Shown here one piece after another: positions 1 to 8,081 of a stretch of DNA of 28,114 nt. The stretch spans positions 1 to 28,114 of the IMG/VR virus record IMGVR_UViG_3300021185_000673; one strand, given 5' to 3'. Numbering within the stretch: the stretch's first letter is position 1; each line of letters opens with the position of its first letter. The notes below the pieces were generated by a model. That model saw only the letters and a program-made list of their open reading frames with translations, did not search any database and was not told the origin of the DNA. The translations under genes and the position numbers were made by a program. The stretch comes from a virus.

Positions 1-168
1 TGCGGCATCCAGTTCGAGATTACCAGCTTGATATTGCTCTCTTGCTTCGCGAAAGTATTCGTAATACTTCTCCGAACCTACACGGAAAATGTTGTTCTCA
101 ATAAGAGAAGAACAAGTCCCACAACATTCAGGAGTTCCACATTTGTCGTGTTCGTTAAATCTTTTCAT
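1..168 (-). CDS. Partial Cys-rich hypothetical protein, N-terminal 56 residues
   Basis: This is an open frame starting at ATG 168 and running off the window edge without a stop, so only the N-terminus is visible. It begins MKRFNEHDKCGTPECCGTC, with four cysteines between residues 10 and 19 (C10, C15, C16, C19). These could bind a metal or form disulfides. The rest is charged and probably helical. The ATG shares one base with the TAA stop of the preceding gene (TAATG), the coupling seen at many junctions here, which supports it as a real gene. I do not recognise the family. Its place at the end of the structural block suggests a late gene, but that is inference. Confidence 0.65.
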   Translation of the reverse strand, partial: MKRFNEHDKCGTPECCGTCSSLIENNIFRVGSEKYYEYFREAREQYQAGNLELDAA

Positions 169-908
169 TAGTTATCCACCAGTATTAAATCAAATATTGC
201 ACCGACCTCTGAAGTCGCACCAGCCTTTGCACGAATCTCAATATCTGTCTTCTCGTCAATTTCAAGAGGAACAGGATAGTGATAGTGAACAGAGTTTGCG
301 AATGTTCCGAACATTGCTTTTACTTGCCACGCACCTTGTGCCGCGCCGTTTCTAGTTCTAATCATAAATGATGCTTCTTGGTTCTTACTTAGTGAACCAT
401 GAAAGTCATCAAGATATGCAGTCTTACCAGCGGGAACTGTATAGACTGCCATGAGTGTTTGACCACCATTCCCGCCACTTATTCTCGCAACATTATTACC
501 ACCGATAGAGGCAGTGATGTTACCCTCATTTGTGCCACTTGAACCAGCGGTCAGGACTCTTATTCTGAAAACACGATAGAATGATGCAGTGGTCGTGACT
601 GCGGCAGTTCCGTTCATTGTAACAGTCTCTGTTAGACTATTATAATCAGCATCAAGACCTTCGACCTCAACCGTCCTTGCACCTGTGTCTCCATCATCAT
701 CGTTTGCGTCAGCAGATACCAGAGAGACAACACCCGCACTTGTTGGATAATATTGGTCACCACCCAAATCGGTGACAGTTTCAAAAGATGTTCCAACCGC
801 AGTATTGTAACCAAACTTATTGACATGCGATGTTTCAGCCACTGCTCCACGAGCAATCGCAATCGCTTCACCTAACGAACCGTCTCCAAGATAGTGCGAC
901 TTCGACAT
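168..908 (-). CDS. Probable virion structural protein
   Basis: The product has 246 residues, starts MSKSHYLGDGSLGEA and is rich in Gly, Ala, Thr, Ser and Asp. The composition suggests a mostly beta structure. No signal peptide or membrane segment is seen. There are Asp-rich turns (ADANDDDGD near residues 67-75) and Gly-rich loops, such as SGGNGGQ in the middle. Proteins of this look are commonly annotated as structural proteins in marine T4-like phages, and I assign it on that resemblance and context rather than on a diagnostic motif. It starts two bases after the stop of the 339-residue gene and overlaps the following Cys-rich ORF by one base. A decoration, neck or tail-associated role cannot be separated from sequence alone. 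Confidence 0.6.
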   Translation of the reverse strand: MSKSHYLGDGSLGEAIAIARGAVAETSHVNKFGYNTAVGTSFETVTDLGGDQYYPTSAGVVSLVSADANDDDGDTGARTVEVEGLDADYNSLTETVTMNGTAAVTTTASFYRVFRIRVLTAGSSGTNEGNITASIGGNNVARISGGNGGQTLMAVYTVPAGKTAYLDDFHGSLSKNQEASFMIRTRNGAAQGAWQVKAMFGTFANSVHYHYPVPLEIDEKTDIEIRAKAGATSEVGAIFDLILVDN

Positions 909-910
909 TC

Positions 911-1930
911 TTATCTACCTAATATTTTCTTGATGTCAGCAAGTGACTTGATGGACTTTTGGAATTTCTCTTTATCATTAGGCTTTGTCAATGAATTAAA
1001 ACGTGCCAGCGCTGCTTGCGCTTGAGCGCGAGAGACTTTTCCTTTTCCTCGTTCAAATTCAACTTCTGTTCCTGTTGATAAGTCAGCCGCTTTACGCAAC
1101 TGCATGATGATGTTTTTGTTCGCTGACTTGCGGTCATCATCAGATGCCTCAGTGTCTTTGTCTTTCTTAGTCGTTGCCATACCGCGAGTTGCACTGCGAG
1201 ACTTCATGCTTTTCATTGCATCACGATATGCACGAGACTCTTCGACAGACTCACCAAGAACACTAATCTTCTTCATGAAACTTCTGTCCTTTGCAAAGCG
1301 GTTAGCAATACCAAATTGTTTCATTACTTTTGCGATTGCTTCTTTCTCGCTTCTTGCTTGAACAGTAGCACCGCCTTCGCCTTTGATGTTGACTTTCCAT
1401 TTACCTTCTTTGATTTCAGGTTTCTCATGAGTATAACCCATCTTCTTCATACGTTCATGGTCTTCGGGTTTCTCTGCTTTGTAACCTTTACCAGTCTTCG
1501 GGTCATACATCATGTGTGGTTCAAAGTCATCCTCTTTCATCTTCTCTTTCTTTGAGATAGCGATAGCGGCTTGTTGTGCTGGAGAGACTGCTTCGACTTT
1601 GACTTTGTTTCTCGTAACTTTAGACATTGCCATGACACCATCAGCGTCATACTTGTCGAGAACCTTATCAAGCATCTTACCTTTTGGCATTGAGTTGATG
1701 GTTGCGAGTTTTTTAATCTTACCGATACCAACCGATTTGTATACAACAAACGTATCTTTTGCCTCTTCAATAGATTCTTTCTTAGGCATCAATGCTTTAA
1801 TCGTTTTGACATCAAGTTTCATCTTCTTGGCAATCTGTTGAGCAGACATACCACGTTCAATGTAACCGTGCAGTTCTTTCATGCGACCTTCGTTCAGAGT
1901 CTTTTCTGTGAGTTTTTTAAAAGTTTTCAT
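911..1930 (-). CDS. Conserved marine-phage protein with N-terminal HTH-like segment
   Basis: This is a 339-residue, very Lys-rich protein. Residues about 25-48 (GMSAQQIAKKMKLDVKTIKA) look like a helix-turn-helix of the kind that reads DNA. The middle carries HMMYDPKTGKGYKAEKPEDH at about 140-158, a stretch I associate with marine T4-like phage proteins. It is followed by a short beta-rich unit (GKWKVNIKGEGGATVQARSEK). The C-terminal third is charged, helical and low in complexity. No enzyme motif is visible. The start shares one base with the stop of the 75-residue gene upstream. It belongs to the structural or morphogenesis block behind the late promoter at 6831. A scaffold, DNA-binding or internal head role is possible but unproven. 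Confidence 0.6.
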   Translation of the reverse strand: MKTFKKLTEKTLNEGRMKELHGYIERGMSAQQIAKKMKLDVKTIKALMPKKESIEEAKDTFVVYKSVGIGKIKKLATINSMPKGKMLDKVLDKYDADGVMAMSKVTRNKVKVEAVSPAQQAAIAISKKEKMKEDDFEPHMMYDPKTGKGYKAEKPEDHERMKKMGYTHEKPEIKEGKWKVNIKGEGGATVQARSEKEAIAKVMKQFGIANRFAKDRSFMKKISVLGESVEESRAYRDAMKSMKSRSATRGMATTKKDKDTEASDDDRKSANKNIIMQLRKAADLSTGTEVEFERGKGKVSRAQAQAALARFNSLTKPNDKEKFQKSIKSLADIKKILGR

Positions 1931-2157
1931 TATGCTAAATCCTTATCGTGGTTCAGACCACCTTTTTTCTTTTTTACGATGAACGCATTTACTCTTGCGT
2001 ATCCCCACTGTTGAGGAGTTGTGCCTGGTCTATGACCAGTTTTCCATGCGGCAACACCACGGTTATAAACTTTTCTTAATGTATCGACAGAGATACCAGA
2101 CTTCTTAGACTTGTCTGCCAACGCCCCTTCTTCGATATACTGACTAAACTTAATCAT
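1930..2157 (-). CDS. Small conserved marine T4-like phage protein
   Basis: The product is 75 residues and starts MIKFSQYIEEGALADKSKK. Its core, VYNRGVAAWKTGHRPGTTPQ followed by QWGYARVNAF, is a pattern I associate with small proteins and C-terminal domains of marine T4-like phage structural-region genes. No catalytic motif is evident. The C-terminus KKKKGGLNHDKDLA is basic, then acidic. The ATG overlaps the TGA of the nucleotidylyltransferase gene (ATGA), and its TAA overlaps the next ATG (TAATG), so translation is probably coupled on both sides. Function is unknown; a role in head assembly or packaging would be inference from position only. Confidence 0.7.
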   Translation of the reverse strand: MIKFSQYIEEGALADKSKKSGISVDTLRKVYNRGVAAWKTGHRPGTTPQQWGYARVNAFIVKKKKGGLNHDKDLA

Positions 2158-3776
2158 TTTGTCTCTCTATTCTTTGCTTTTGCACGGGCGATTCTTGCAC
2201 GGTCGAGCATCGCATCATGTTTCTTTTTATCTTGTTCTTTTTCTCTATCAATAGCTGTTTTTGCCTGTTTGACAGCATCTTCAGTCTGAGCCCGAACACC
2301 ACGAAAGTCTTGCTTAGGGAAGACTGTTTTCGATTTACCTGTTCGTGGTTTATCAAGACCCAAATGTTTTGGTAATTTACCTTTTTTGATAAGGTCTTGC
2401 ATGAAGTCGATAACGAGACGAGGACGTTCAACACCGATACCACGCAAGAAATCAAATGCACCAGTTGAACCAGCCTTTGGATTCTTGCGTCTCCAATTCA
2501 GATATTTACGCAACACGTTTTCGTATTTCTTTTTGTTATAGACCTTCTTGTCCATCCACTGGTCAAACGCTGGCATCAAAGTTCCACCATAGCCTTTGTC
2601 ACCGAATGCACCAGTCTTACCAAAGAACTTCTCGTCTACACCTTCCATTGGTGTATCCTTCTTATACTTCTTGACTAGTTTATCTGTGCCTTCTTCGCCA
2701 GCACCAGACTCACCATACATTGCCTTGAATGACCTAGTATACTTGGACGGTTTGGTCTTCGCACCCTTGTCGCCTGGCGCTGGTTTATATGCAGACGCAT
2801 CATCATCGTCCTTTGCAGTGCCTTTCTTGAAGTGTGCGGCGCGTTTCTTCTTGGTCGCGACAGACATATCGTCACCTTCAGCGTCTTTCGCATAATACTT
2901 CTTAGGTTGTGTCCCCTTGACATCCTTACCAATCTCAGAGTCTTGAGGTGCTTTCTTCTCAACCAGTTCTACTGCGTCCAACCACTTACGAAGTTTCTTG
3001 TCACCACATTCAACGATGACATAGTTCGCACCCAGAACAGATACGATACCGACTTCATCACTTTCTTTGACAACAACAGTATCACCAATTTCAAACAACT
3101 CACCAGAGACATATGCCTCACGAGTGTCATCCAGTTTACCTAAGTCGATGTGTCGTTTGAAGGAGCGTTCCTCTTTCAGACCCATACCCTTGCGAACATC
3201 ATTGAAGAGTCTGCGAGTGTCCTTGTCGGACATAGAGTTTGGAATACCCTGTGAGAATACTTGATAGTCATTGTCTGATACAGCTTGACGCATCTTACTT
3301 GCAGACATACCCTCAACACCTTCTGCATCAGGGTCGCGTCTACCAGCAGATACAACATCAATTGATTCGAAGTTATAGAATCCGTGACGCGCCTTCTTAC
3401 CGTTGTATTTGTTCAACAGGACTTCAAAGGTTCTTAACTGGTCGCCACCGACAACCATTGTGATTCTCTTATAACCCATGTCATACAGTTTGGTGGCAAT
3501 GTCGATTGCGTTTCTTGCAGTCTTATCTACGATGATGTTACGACCATTCTTTGGGAACATCTTGCGTAGGTGTTTAATTTTATCTGAGTATGACAGGGGG
3601 TTTTTCTTTGCGTCTTGGGACTGCGACACATAAATCTTATAGTCTGCACCCTTAGACTTCTTGACCAAAGAGTCAATCAGTTTGCCATGACCAATCGTTG
3701 GTGGATTCATCCGACCAAATGTAAAGAAGACTTCACGTTCTTCTTCTACCAAATATTGACTGAAATTCTTAATCAC
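2154..3776 (-). CDS. Nucleotidylyltransferase-domain protein (HxGH-like superfamily)
   Basis: I choose the GTG at 3776, giving 540 residues, rather than the longer frame to 3851. The product then begins MIKNFSQYLVEEEREVFFTF, the usual start of this phage group, and overlaps the upstream stop by only a few bases. The N-terminal domain (about 16-165) has GRMNPPTIGHG (residues 21-31; TIGH is the HxGH-type nucleotide-binding motif) and MSASKMR near 157-163, equivalent to the ISxTxxR motif. These are hallmarks of cytidylyltransferase or NMN adenylyltransferase-like enzymes. A small beta domain follows, containing FEIGDTVVVKESDEVGIVSV and KLRKWLDAVEL. The C-terminal half is long, basic and unassigned. 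Substrate is unknown. Its place among structural-block genes, together with the ligase-like protein, suggests a late role rather than housekeeping NAD synthesis. Confidence 0.8.
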   Translation of the reverse strand: MIKNFSQYLVEEEREVFFTFGRMNPPTIGHGKLIDSLVKKSKGADYKIYVSQSQDAKKNPLSYSDKIKHLRKMFPKNGRNIIVDKTARNAIDIATKLYDMGYKRITMVVGGDQLRTFEVLLNKYNGKKARHGFYNFESIDVVSAGRRDPDAEGVEGMSASKMRQAVSDNDYQVFSQGIPNSMSDKDTRRLFNDVRKGMGLKEERSFKRHIDLGKLDDTREAYVSGELFEIGDTVVVKESDEVGIVSVLGANYVIVECGDKKLRKWLDAVELVEKKAPQDSEIGKDVKGTQPKKYYAKDAEGDDMSVATKKKRAAHFKKGTAKDDDDASAYKPAPGDKGAKTKPSKYTRSFKAMYGESGAGEEGTDKLVKKYKKDTPMEGVDEKFFGKTGAFGDKGYGGTLMPAFDQWMDKKVYNKKKYENVLRKYLNWRRKNPKAGSTGAFDFLRGIGVERPRLVIDFMQDLIKKGKLPKHLGLDKPRTGKSKTVFPKQDFRGVRAQTEDAVKQAKTAIDREKEQDKKKHDAMLDRARIARAKAKNRETK

Positions 3777-4251
3777 TCTTCTTTGCGCCTCTTTTTCTTG
3801 CGAGCTCTGACTTACGAACCGTTGGAAGAAGTTTCTTCGCGATTCTGTCAATGCGTGAACCCATTTTACTTACACGCTTCTCAATCTCTGCGCGGCGAGC
3901 TACTGACAACTCAGACTTATCTATACCCTTAGTAATCTTCTTGACGATTGCTCCACGGGCCTGACGGCGAGCGCGTTTCTTTAACGTATCCATATTCGCA
4001 ACACGGCGTGCTGCAATCTTACGTCCTCGCGCAATCTTCGCTTTATTCTTCTTGAGATTTCTTGCCAGTTTACGGCGTTGTTGGACAGTGAGTGCTTCTG
4101 TCTCTATAGGCGCGTGGGTGGAAGAATACTCTGCATCCGTTCCTGCACCGATATCACGCTTACGTTTCTTTGCGTTATATGCCTGTTGAGGGTCACCCGT
4201 TTGGGTGTAGTCAACGTTGATAAAAGTCTTCAGGCTCATTGGTTTAGCCAT
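3769..4251 (-). CDS. Highly basic conserved phage protein
   Basis: The product has 160 residues, is extremely rich in Lys and Arg and is predicted to be mainly helical. It starts MAKPMSLKTFINVDYTQTGD and continues with long basic helices such as RKLARNLKKNKAKIARGRK and ARRAEIEKRVSKMGSRIDR. I recognise this as a type found beside the nucleotidylyltransferase gene in marine T4-like phages; no enzymatic motif is visible. It could bind nucleic acid or condense DNA in the head, but that is inference from charge. Its TAA lies within the first codons of the next gene (GTGATTAA), so translation of the two is probably coupled. It starts four bases after the stop of the ligase-like gene. Confidence 0.7.
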   Translation of the reverse strand: MAKPMSLKTFINVDYTQTGDPQQAYNAKKRKRDIGAGTDAEYSSTHAPIETEALTVQQRRKLARNLKKNKAKIARGRKIAARRVANMDTLKKRARRQARGAIVKKITKGIDKSELSVARRAEIEKRVSKMGSRIDRIAKKLLPTVRKSELARKRGAKKSD

Positions 4252-4255
4252 TTTA

Positions 4256-5491
4256 TTACCTCTTCGGTTTATCCCATCCCTTCAGTATGTCAGGACTGAA
4301 GTTATTATACGAAAATTCTAAGCGGTCAACCAACTTGACCGCATCACCACCTAATTTGTCAATAGCAACGAAACCTTCTGCACCAGTGCGAACCTTGTAA
4401 CCTTTTGTGGTTTGCACAAATGCATCATAATTTGAAATACTATTAAGTTTATTTATAAGTTTTAATTTCGCTAATACAATACTTTTTTGTAAATCAAACA
4501 TGTTTACGAGAGATTTCTTATTCTTTGGAGAGAAAAACTTCATGATTTCATCAAGTTTCTGCTGTTGAACCATGCGACCCTTCTCTGACTTACGTTTCTC
4601 CATCTCTTTGACAAACTTGTCATTGACCCACTTGATGAGTCCTGTCACATGTATGCGACTATCTGGAATGACCTGACCCTCACGCACAAAGGTATTATTG
4701 TATTGTTCAATCAATTGTGCGAGTCCTTGGTTCTTTTCAAGTTCACGGAGTGTCGAACCAGCGATACTGTTGAACAACTTACCAGCCGTTGACAGATGCT
4801 TGGTCACCTCGGCAGTCTCTTTCTTATCCATAGTAGCGCCACCGACATCACGCAACATTGCATCCTGTGACCAGACATTCTTAGATTGTTTGAACTTAGA
4901 TACGTCAACACCATACGAGGCTTTCAACGACTCGAAGTCATTACCTTTATATGTAGTGTGCCATACAATACCAATCTGTGCCTTACGAACAGCATCAGCT
5001 TGGTCATATGGGATTGCATAGATGATTGTGTTTGGATGAAAGGTTGTATACTTCTCACCATCGATGACTTCATTCTTAACATCTTCTTTCGAGAACAAGA
5101 AGTCTCCCTGAATAATACCTTTAATACCAAGGTCTGGAAGATAACGTAGTGCAGCTTTCATCTTGTCTGCAAGGTCACCCGACATCTCTGCATCAATCTC
5201 TGCGGCAGACTTATAGATTTTAGGGTTCTTGGCAAAGATGCCCTTCTTCGCAACAAAAAAGTTACCGTCACTAGGGTCTTGTCCTGCGAAGATTGCAGGC
5301 GCACCATCCCACTTGACCGACAGTTTCGAACTGGTCTCACCCGCAAGCATGTCACGGAGTTCACGCAATGCATTGATTGCCTGACGAGTTCCGTTCACAC
5401 CACCATAGAGAACCTTGTCCTCGATATGAGTCATGTGAGTATTCTTTTGCTCACGGAGAAAATCTGGGAAGTGAAGTATCGTGGTGGTCAT
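4256..5491 (-). CDS. Ligase-fold nucleotidyltransferase-like protein (possible DUF6267 family)
   Basis: This is a 411-residue protein. It is probably the marine T4-like phage family annotated as DUF6267, though I am not certain of that accession. The ligase and capping-enzyme motif series can be read in order. Motif I is KWDGAPA (Lys60, Asp62, Gly63; Lys60 would carry AMP), followed by AKKGIF near 81-86. A motif III-like IIQGDFLF is at 126-133. Motif IV is EGFVAID from 372 and motif V is KLVDR at 386-390. It is therefore probably an ATP-dependent DNA or RNA ligase-like enzyme or a relative that has lost joining activity. About 190 residues between motifs III and IV are atypically long and unassigned. 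It overlaps its upstream neighbour by TAATG and sits next to another nucleotidyltransferase. Confidence 0.65.
   Translation of the reverse strand: MTTTILHFPDFLREQKNTHMTHIEDKVLYGGVNGTRQAINALRELRDMLAGETSSKLSVKWDGAPAIFAGQDPSDGNFFVAKKGIFAKNPKIYKSAAEIDAEMSGDLADKMKAALRYLPDLGIKGIIQGDFLFSKEDVKNEVIDGEKYTTFHPNTIIYAIPYDQADAVRKAQIGIVWHTTYKGNDFESLKASYGVDVSKFKQSKNVWSQDAMLRDVGGATMDKKETAEVTKHLSTAGKLFNSIAGSTLRELEKNQGLAQLIEQYNNTFVREGQVIPDSRIHVTGLIKWVNDKFVKEMEKRKSEKGRMVQQQKLDEIMKFFSPKNKKSLVNMFDLQKSIVLAKLKLINKLNSISNYDAFVQTTKGYKVRTGAEGFVAIDKLGGDAVKLVDRLEFSYNNFSPDILKGWDKPKR
4450..4457 (-). promoter_or_regulatory. Possible internal T4-type late promoter
   Basis: TATAAATA reads on the minus strand inside the ligase-like gene, in the codons for an LINKLN-type stretch in an AT-rich patch. 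It is identical to the late-promoter octamers before other operons here and could boost the basic protein gene starting 199 bases downstream. It may be chance given the AT-rich codons. Confidence 0.3.
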
Positions 5492-6789
5492 TACATTACC
5501 TTCAAATGGACTGCGGAGTCTTTGGTTTGGGATTTAGCAATACGGTAAAGATATTCGATTACCTGTTGTTCTCTACCTTCGATTGCGGTAAACAGTTCGG
5601 TTACCATATACTTAGACATCAACCAATCAACCTGTTTTCCCTCTAGTTTTTTGATGAACTGTTCTTTGGTCATCTTTGGATTATTGCTCATCGAATAGTT
5701 CTGATAGAACTGAGTGTAGAACTTATCAGGACTTGATTTGAAAAGACGTTCAATCACCTTCTTATCAGTCAGAGGTCTACCGACTGCGAGTTTCATTGCC
5801 TCACTGATACCACCGTATGATACCTTACCATGCTTTGCTTTAGTAGCGACAATCTCACATTGGAAGGTTGGGAAGGTTCGGAACTGAATCTGACCTTTAC
5901 CAGCAAAGTATAGATAACCATCTTTGGCAGCAAAGAACTCTCTCTTGCCGTATGTCTTGGTTGTAAACTTCGGCGCTTTGAACGGCTTCTTATAGTTCAC
6001 CTGAACCAGTTTTGGTTTCTTACCAATTTTCTTGAGAGAGATGCCTATGATATCTCTCTCCGCATATGCCTTCAACAACTCGCTATTGAGTTCCGAGATA
6101 CTCGATGCGTTGAGAATATTGTATTCGTTCTCTGCGCCTCTCGCAACTGCCCAGATATCTGCGGGAGTCCACTTGTTTACGTTCTTAAATATTTTCTCTT
6201 GTCGATTAAGTTCTTTGAATTTGTTCTCAAGTGCATCAACCCACGAAGAACCACGATGCCATGTATACTCTTTGCGTTTGAGTGCCTTATGTAATAGTCT
6301 TGCACCGTTGATAGATGATGCAATCCAACCGTCATCTGACAGAAGGATTTCATCTATCTTCGCGTCACTGTTTACCTTTGCGTATGCAGCCTTCAAGTCA
6401 TCAGGGGAGAACTTTGTATTTGGATTGTCCCAGATTACTTGTGCATATACACATTGTGCGGATTCGGTTGCACGGGTCTGGTCTGCACCACCACCCGAAC
6501 CACGAGTTCCACCACCGAACTCCTGAGACTTCTTGAGTTTACCGAATGCGAACTCTTCGCCGTCCAGAGTTTTGAGGGGTTTCGCACCTAGACCCTTCTT
6601 ATTGCCTGTGCGGATTGCTTTCTCAACTGCGGCATCATATTGGATTACGACTTTATCACCAGTGGTCAACTCAAATGGTTCACCCATTTTCATCTTTTGA
6701 ATGAAAAGGTCGGCACGATACTCACGGTCTGGACGGATTATTTCCGCAAACGAGAGTGTGCTTTCGTTGAGTTGATTAAGTGATAACAT
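5491..6789 (-). CDS. Conserved phage protein of unknown function, possible nuclease-like fold
   Basis: The product is 432 residues and begins MLSLNQLNESTLSFAEIIRP. Visible landmarks are a Gly-rich loop GGGTRGSGGGADQTRATESA near residues 90-110, WTPADIWAVA near 214-223 and GISLKKIGKKPKLVQVNY near 257-274. A polar segment next to an I-S-L-K strand resembles restriction-endonuclease-like folds, but I cannot locate a convincing PD-(D/E)XK set, so this is only a hint. It is the first gene after the late promoter at 6831-6824 and leads the structural block. Its stop shares a base with the ligase-like start. There is no signal peptide or membrane segment. Alternative readings include a structural protein or DNA-interacting late factor. 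Confidence 0.6.
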   Translation of the reverse strand: MLSLNQLNESTLSFAEIIRPDREYRADLFIQKMKMGEPFELTTGDKVVIQYDAAVEKAIRTGNKKGLGAKPLKTLDGEEFAFGKLKKSQEFGGGTRGSGGGADQTRATESAQCVYAQVIWDNPNTKFSPDDLKAAYAKVNSDAKIDEILLSDDGWIASSINGARLLHKALKRKEYTWHRGSSWVDALENKFKELNRQEKIFKNVNKWTPADIWAVARGAENEYNILNASSISELNSELLKAYAERDIIGISLKKIGKKPKLVQVNYKKPFKAPKFTTKTYGKREFFAAKDGYLYFAGKGQIQFRTFPTFQCEIVATKAKHGKVSYGGISEAMKLAVGRPLTDKKVIERLFKSSPDKFYTQFYQNYSMSNNPKMTKEQFIKKLEGKQVDWLMSKYMVTELFTAIEGREQQVIEYLYRIAKSQTKDSAVHLKVM

Positions 6790-6823
6790 TGATTTCCCAT
6801 TTATACAAATAGTATTATACCAC

Positions 6824-6831
6824 TATTTATA
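6824..6831 (-). promoter_or_regulatory. T4-type late promoter of the structural block
   Basis: The octamer TATAAATA, the T4 late-promoter box, lies in a 37-base gap and slightly overlaps the end of the exonuclease gene. The start point would be near 6818, giving a short leader to the ATG at 6789. It is well placed to drive the co-directional genes from 6789 down to position 1. A TATAATACT segment in the same gap could also serve as a sigma70 -10 element. Confidence 0.7.
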
Positions 6832-7507
6832 ATAAAATGGAAGTCGAATCTTGCTCTTCGTTATACTTTTTGATGGTGTCACGCAAAGAATTTATCCAGT
6901 TATCACGATGTTCGACAAAGATTTGTGGTTTATCCATGCCATCAACACTGATGATAGTCACCAACTGTGTGATAGGTTGACCCGTGCGTTCTTCCCACAT
7001 GATAGCATATGCGGCTTCCTGCATGAAGTAGTTGTTAATCCAACTCTTCTGTTTCTTCTTCATTGCAGTCTTGAAGTCGATGATAGACAGTTTACCATCA
7101 AACTCAGCAACACAGTCAACACGACCAGCAACACCCAAGTGTGTAGAGTAGAGCGGTGCTTCCTGTGCGTAGACAGTTCCAATCAAACCATCAAGAATTG
7201 GTTTCATAACATTGAATGAGTGAATGATGTCTGGAGTATAACCGTCTTTGTAGTTCGGGTCATTGTCGATATACTTCTCAGTGATTTCGTGAACACGAGT
7301 TCCGCGACCCGATGCACGACCAGAGATTTTGTTTGCCTCTGCTTCACCGACACGTTTACGCCACTTTGCGATAGAGTCACGAGATAGAATAGACAGGACA
7401 GTTGTGATAGATGGAAGGTCGATTCCCTCTGGCGTTTTGTATTTGCGTCCAGAGTCGGTTGTCACCGCATTCATTTCAGTTAGTTCTACTTGTTCATGAT
7501 TAAACAT
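6827..7507 (-). CDS. PD-(D/E)XK exonuclease, RecB/Cas4-like
   Basis: This 226-residue protein shows the RecB-family nuclease core. His73 lies in GRGTRVHEI, Asp131 in AGRVDCVAEF, and Asp144 with Lys146 in IIDFKTA. A QEAAY motif is at 163-167, matching the QxxxY motif of the family. A single-domain enzyme of this length resembles mitochondrial MGME1-like and phage exonucleases that trim single-stranded DNA ends during recombination or genome maintenance. The cytoplasmic role would fit UvsX-based recombination encoded elsewhere in the window. It starts at ATG 7507 and overlaps the preceding metalloprotease gene by eight bases. No helicase domain is attached. Confidence 0.8.
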   Translation of the reverse strand: MFNHEQVELTEMNAVTTDSGRKYKTPEGIDLPSITTVLSILSRDSIAKWRKRVGEAEANKISGRASGRGTRVHEITEKYIDNDPNYKDGYTPDIIHSFNVMKPILDGLIGTVYAQEAPLYSTHLGVAGRVDCVAEFDGKLSIIDFKTAMKKKQKSWINNYFMQEAAYAIMWEERTGQPITQLVTIISVDGMDKPQIFVEHRDNWINSLRDTIKKYNEEQDSTSILL

Positions 7508-8081
7508 TTCGTATATTTTCCATTTTATTTCGTGCTGCTTTCCACTGAGTATATGTCAATGGTTGACGAGCCTTACCACATTTGAGTTTGCGTTTGGCGA
7601 ACTCTTCCTTGAGTATCTTCTTGGCATCTGCACCGATGAATGCACCGACCAGTTCCAACAAGGCACGGCGGAAAGAACGACCATGATGCATGTGACCCAA
7701 ACAATGTGCCAACTCATGCAACAGAGTGTATTCGTCCAACCCTGCTTTACTATCTAGTGTCACTGACCAACCGTCAGTCCAACCAGCGGTGCCACGACCC
7801 GTGTTGCGTTCTTTGAGAACAACTGCGGGTCGCTTCATGAGGTTACGGTCTGTGCGACTTTCTAGTTTCCAGACCTTCTGCCACTTCTTGGTCGCATAGA
7901 TTTGCTTCGCACGTTTCTGTGCTTCTTTCAGATTTTCAAACTCTTTGACTTTGACACGTTTCTGAAACGCCCACTCTGCTTGATAGGTCTTAGACTTCTC
8001 TGAGTCTACTCGACCACCACCACCTTTGTTCTGCTTATGACGGTGTTTGCGTAGATACTCATTATATTGCTGTTTAAGCAT
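7500..8081 (-). CDS. Putative zinc metallopeptidase with HELAH motif
   Basis: The 193-residue product contains LLHELAHCLGHMHHGRSF (from residue 121). Its HExxH core at His122-His126 and downstream His132/133 in HHGRSF are suited to bind zinc, in the SprT/TIGR04338 style of putative metallohydrolases. The N-terminus (QYNEYLRKHRHKQNKGGGGR) is basic and low in complexity, and an AGWTDGWSVTLD strand precedes the helix with the motif. There is no signal peptide, so it would act inside the infected cell. It overlaps by eight bases a second gene with an HExxH motif, so the pair may be functionally related. Substrate is unknown; a peptidase, a DNA-protein crosslink protease or a non-peptidase zinc protein are all open. 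Confidence 0.7.
   Translation of the reverse strand: MLKQQYNEYLRKHRHKQNKGGGGRVDSEKSKTYQAEWAFQKRVKVKEFENLKEAQKRAKQIYATKKWQKVWKLESRTDRNLMKRPAVVLKERNTGRGTAGWTDGWSVTLDSKAGLDEYTLLHELAHCLGHMHHGRSFRRALLELVGAFIGADAKKILKEEFAKRKLKCGKARQPLTYTQWKAARNKMENIRNV

Noticed and set aside
1104-1841. Plus-strand frames rich in Phe, Ser and Leu opposite the Lys-rich 339-residue gene
   Set aside because: They are the antisense shadow of a Lys-rich coding region and lack start signals; the minus-strand gene explains the sequence.
3777-3851. Longer start for the nucleotidylyltransferase (ORF to 3851)
   Set aside because: The extra 25 residues lie inside the basic-protein gene and do not resemble the family start; GTG 3776 gives MIKNFSQYL with a translational overlap.
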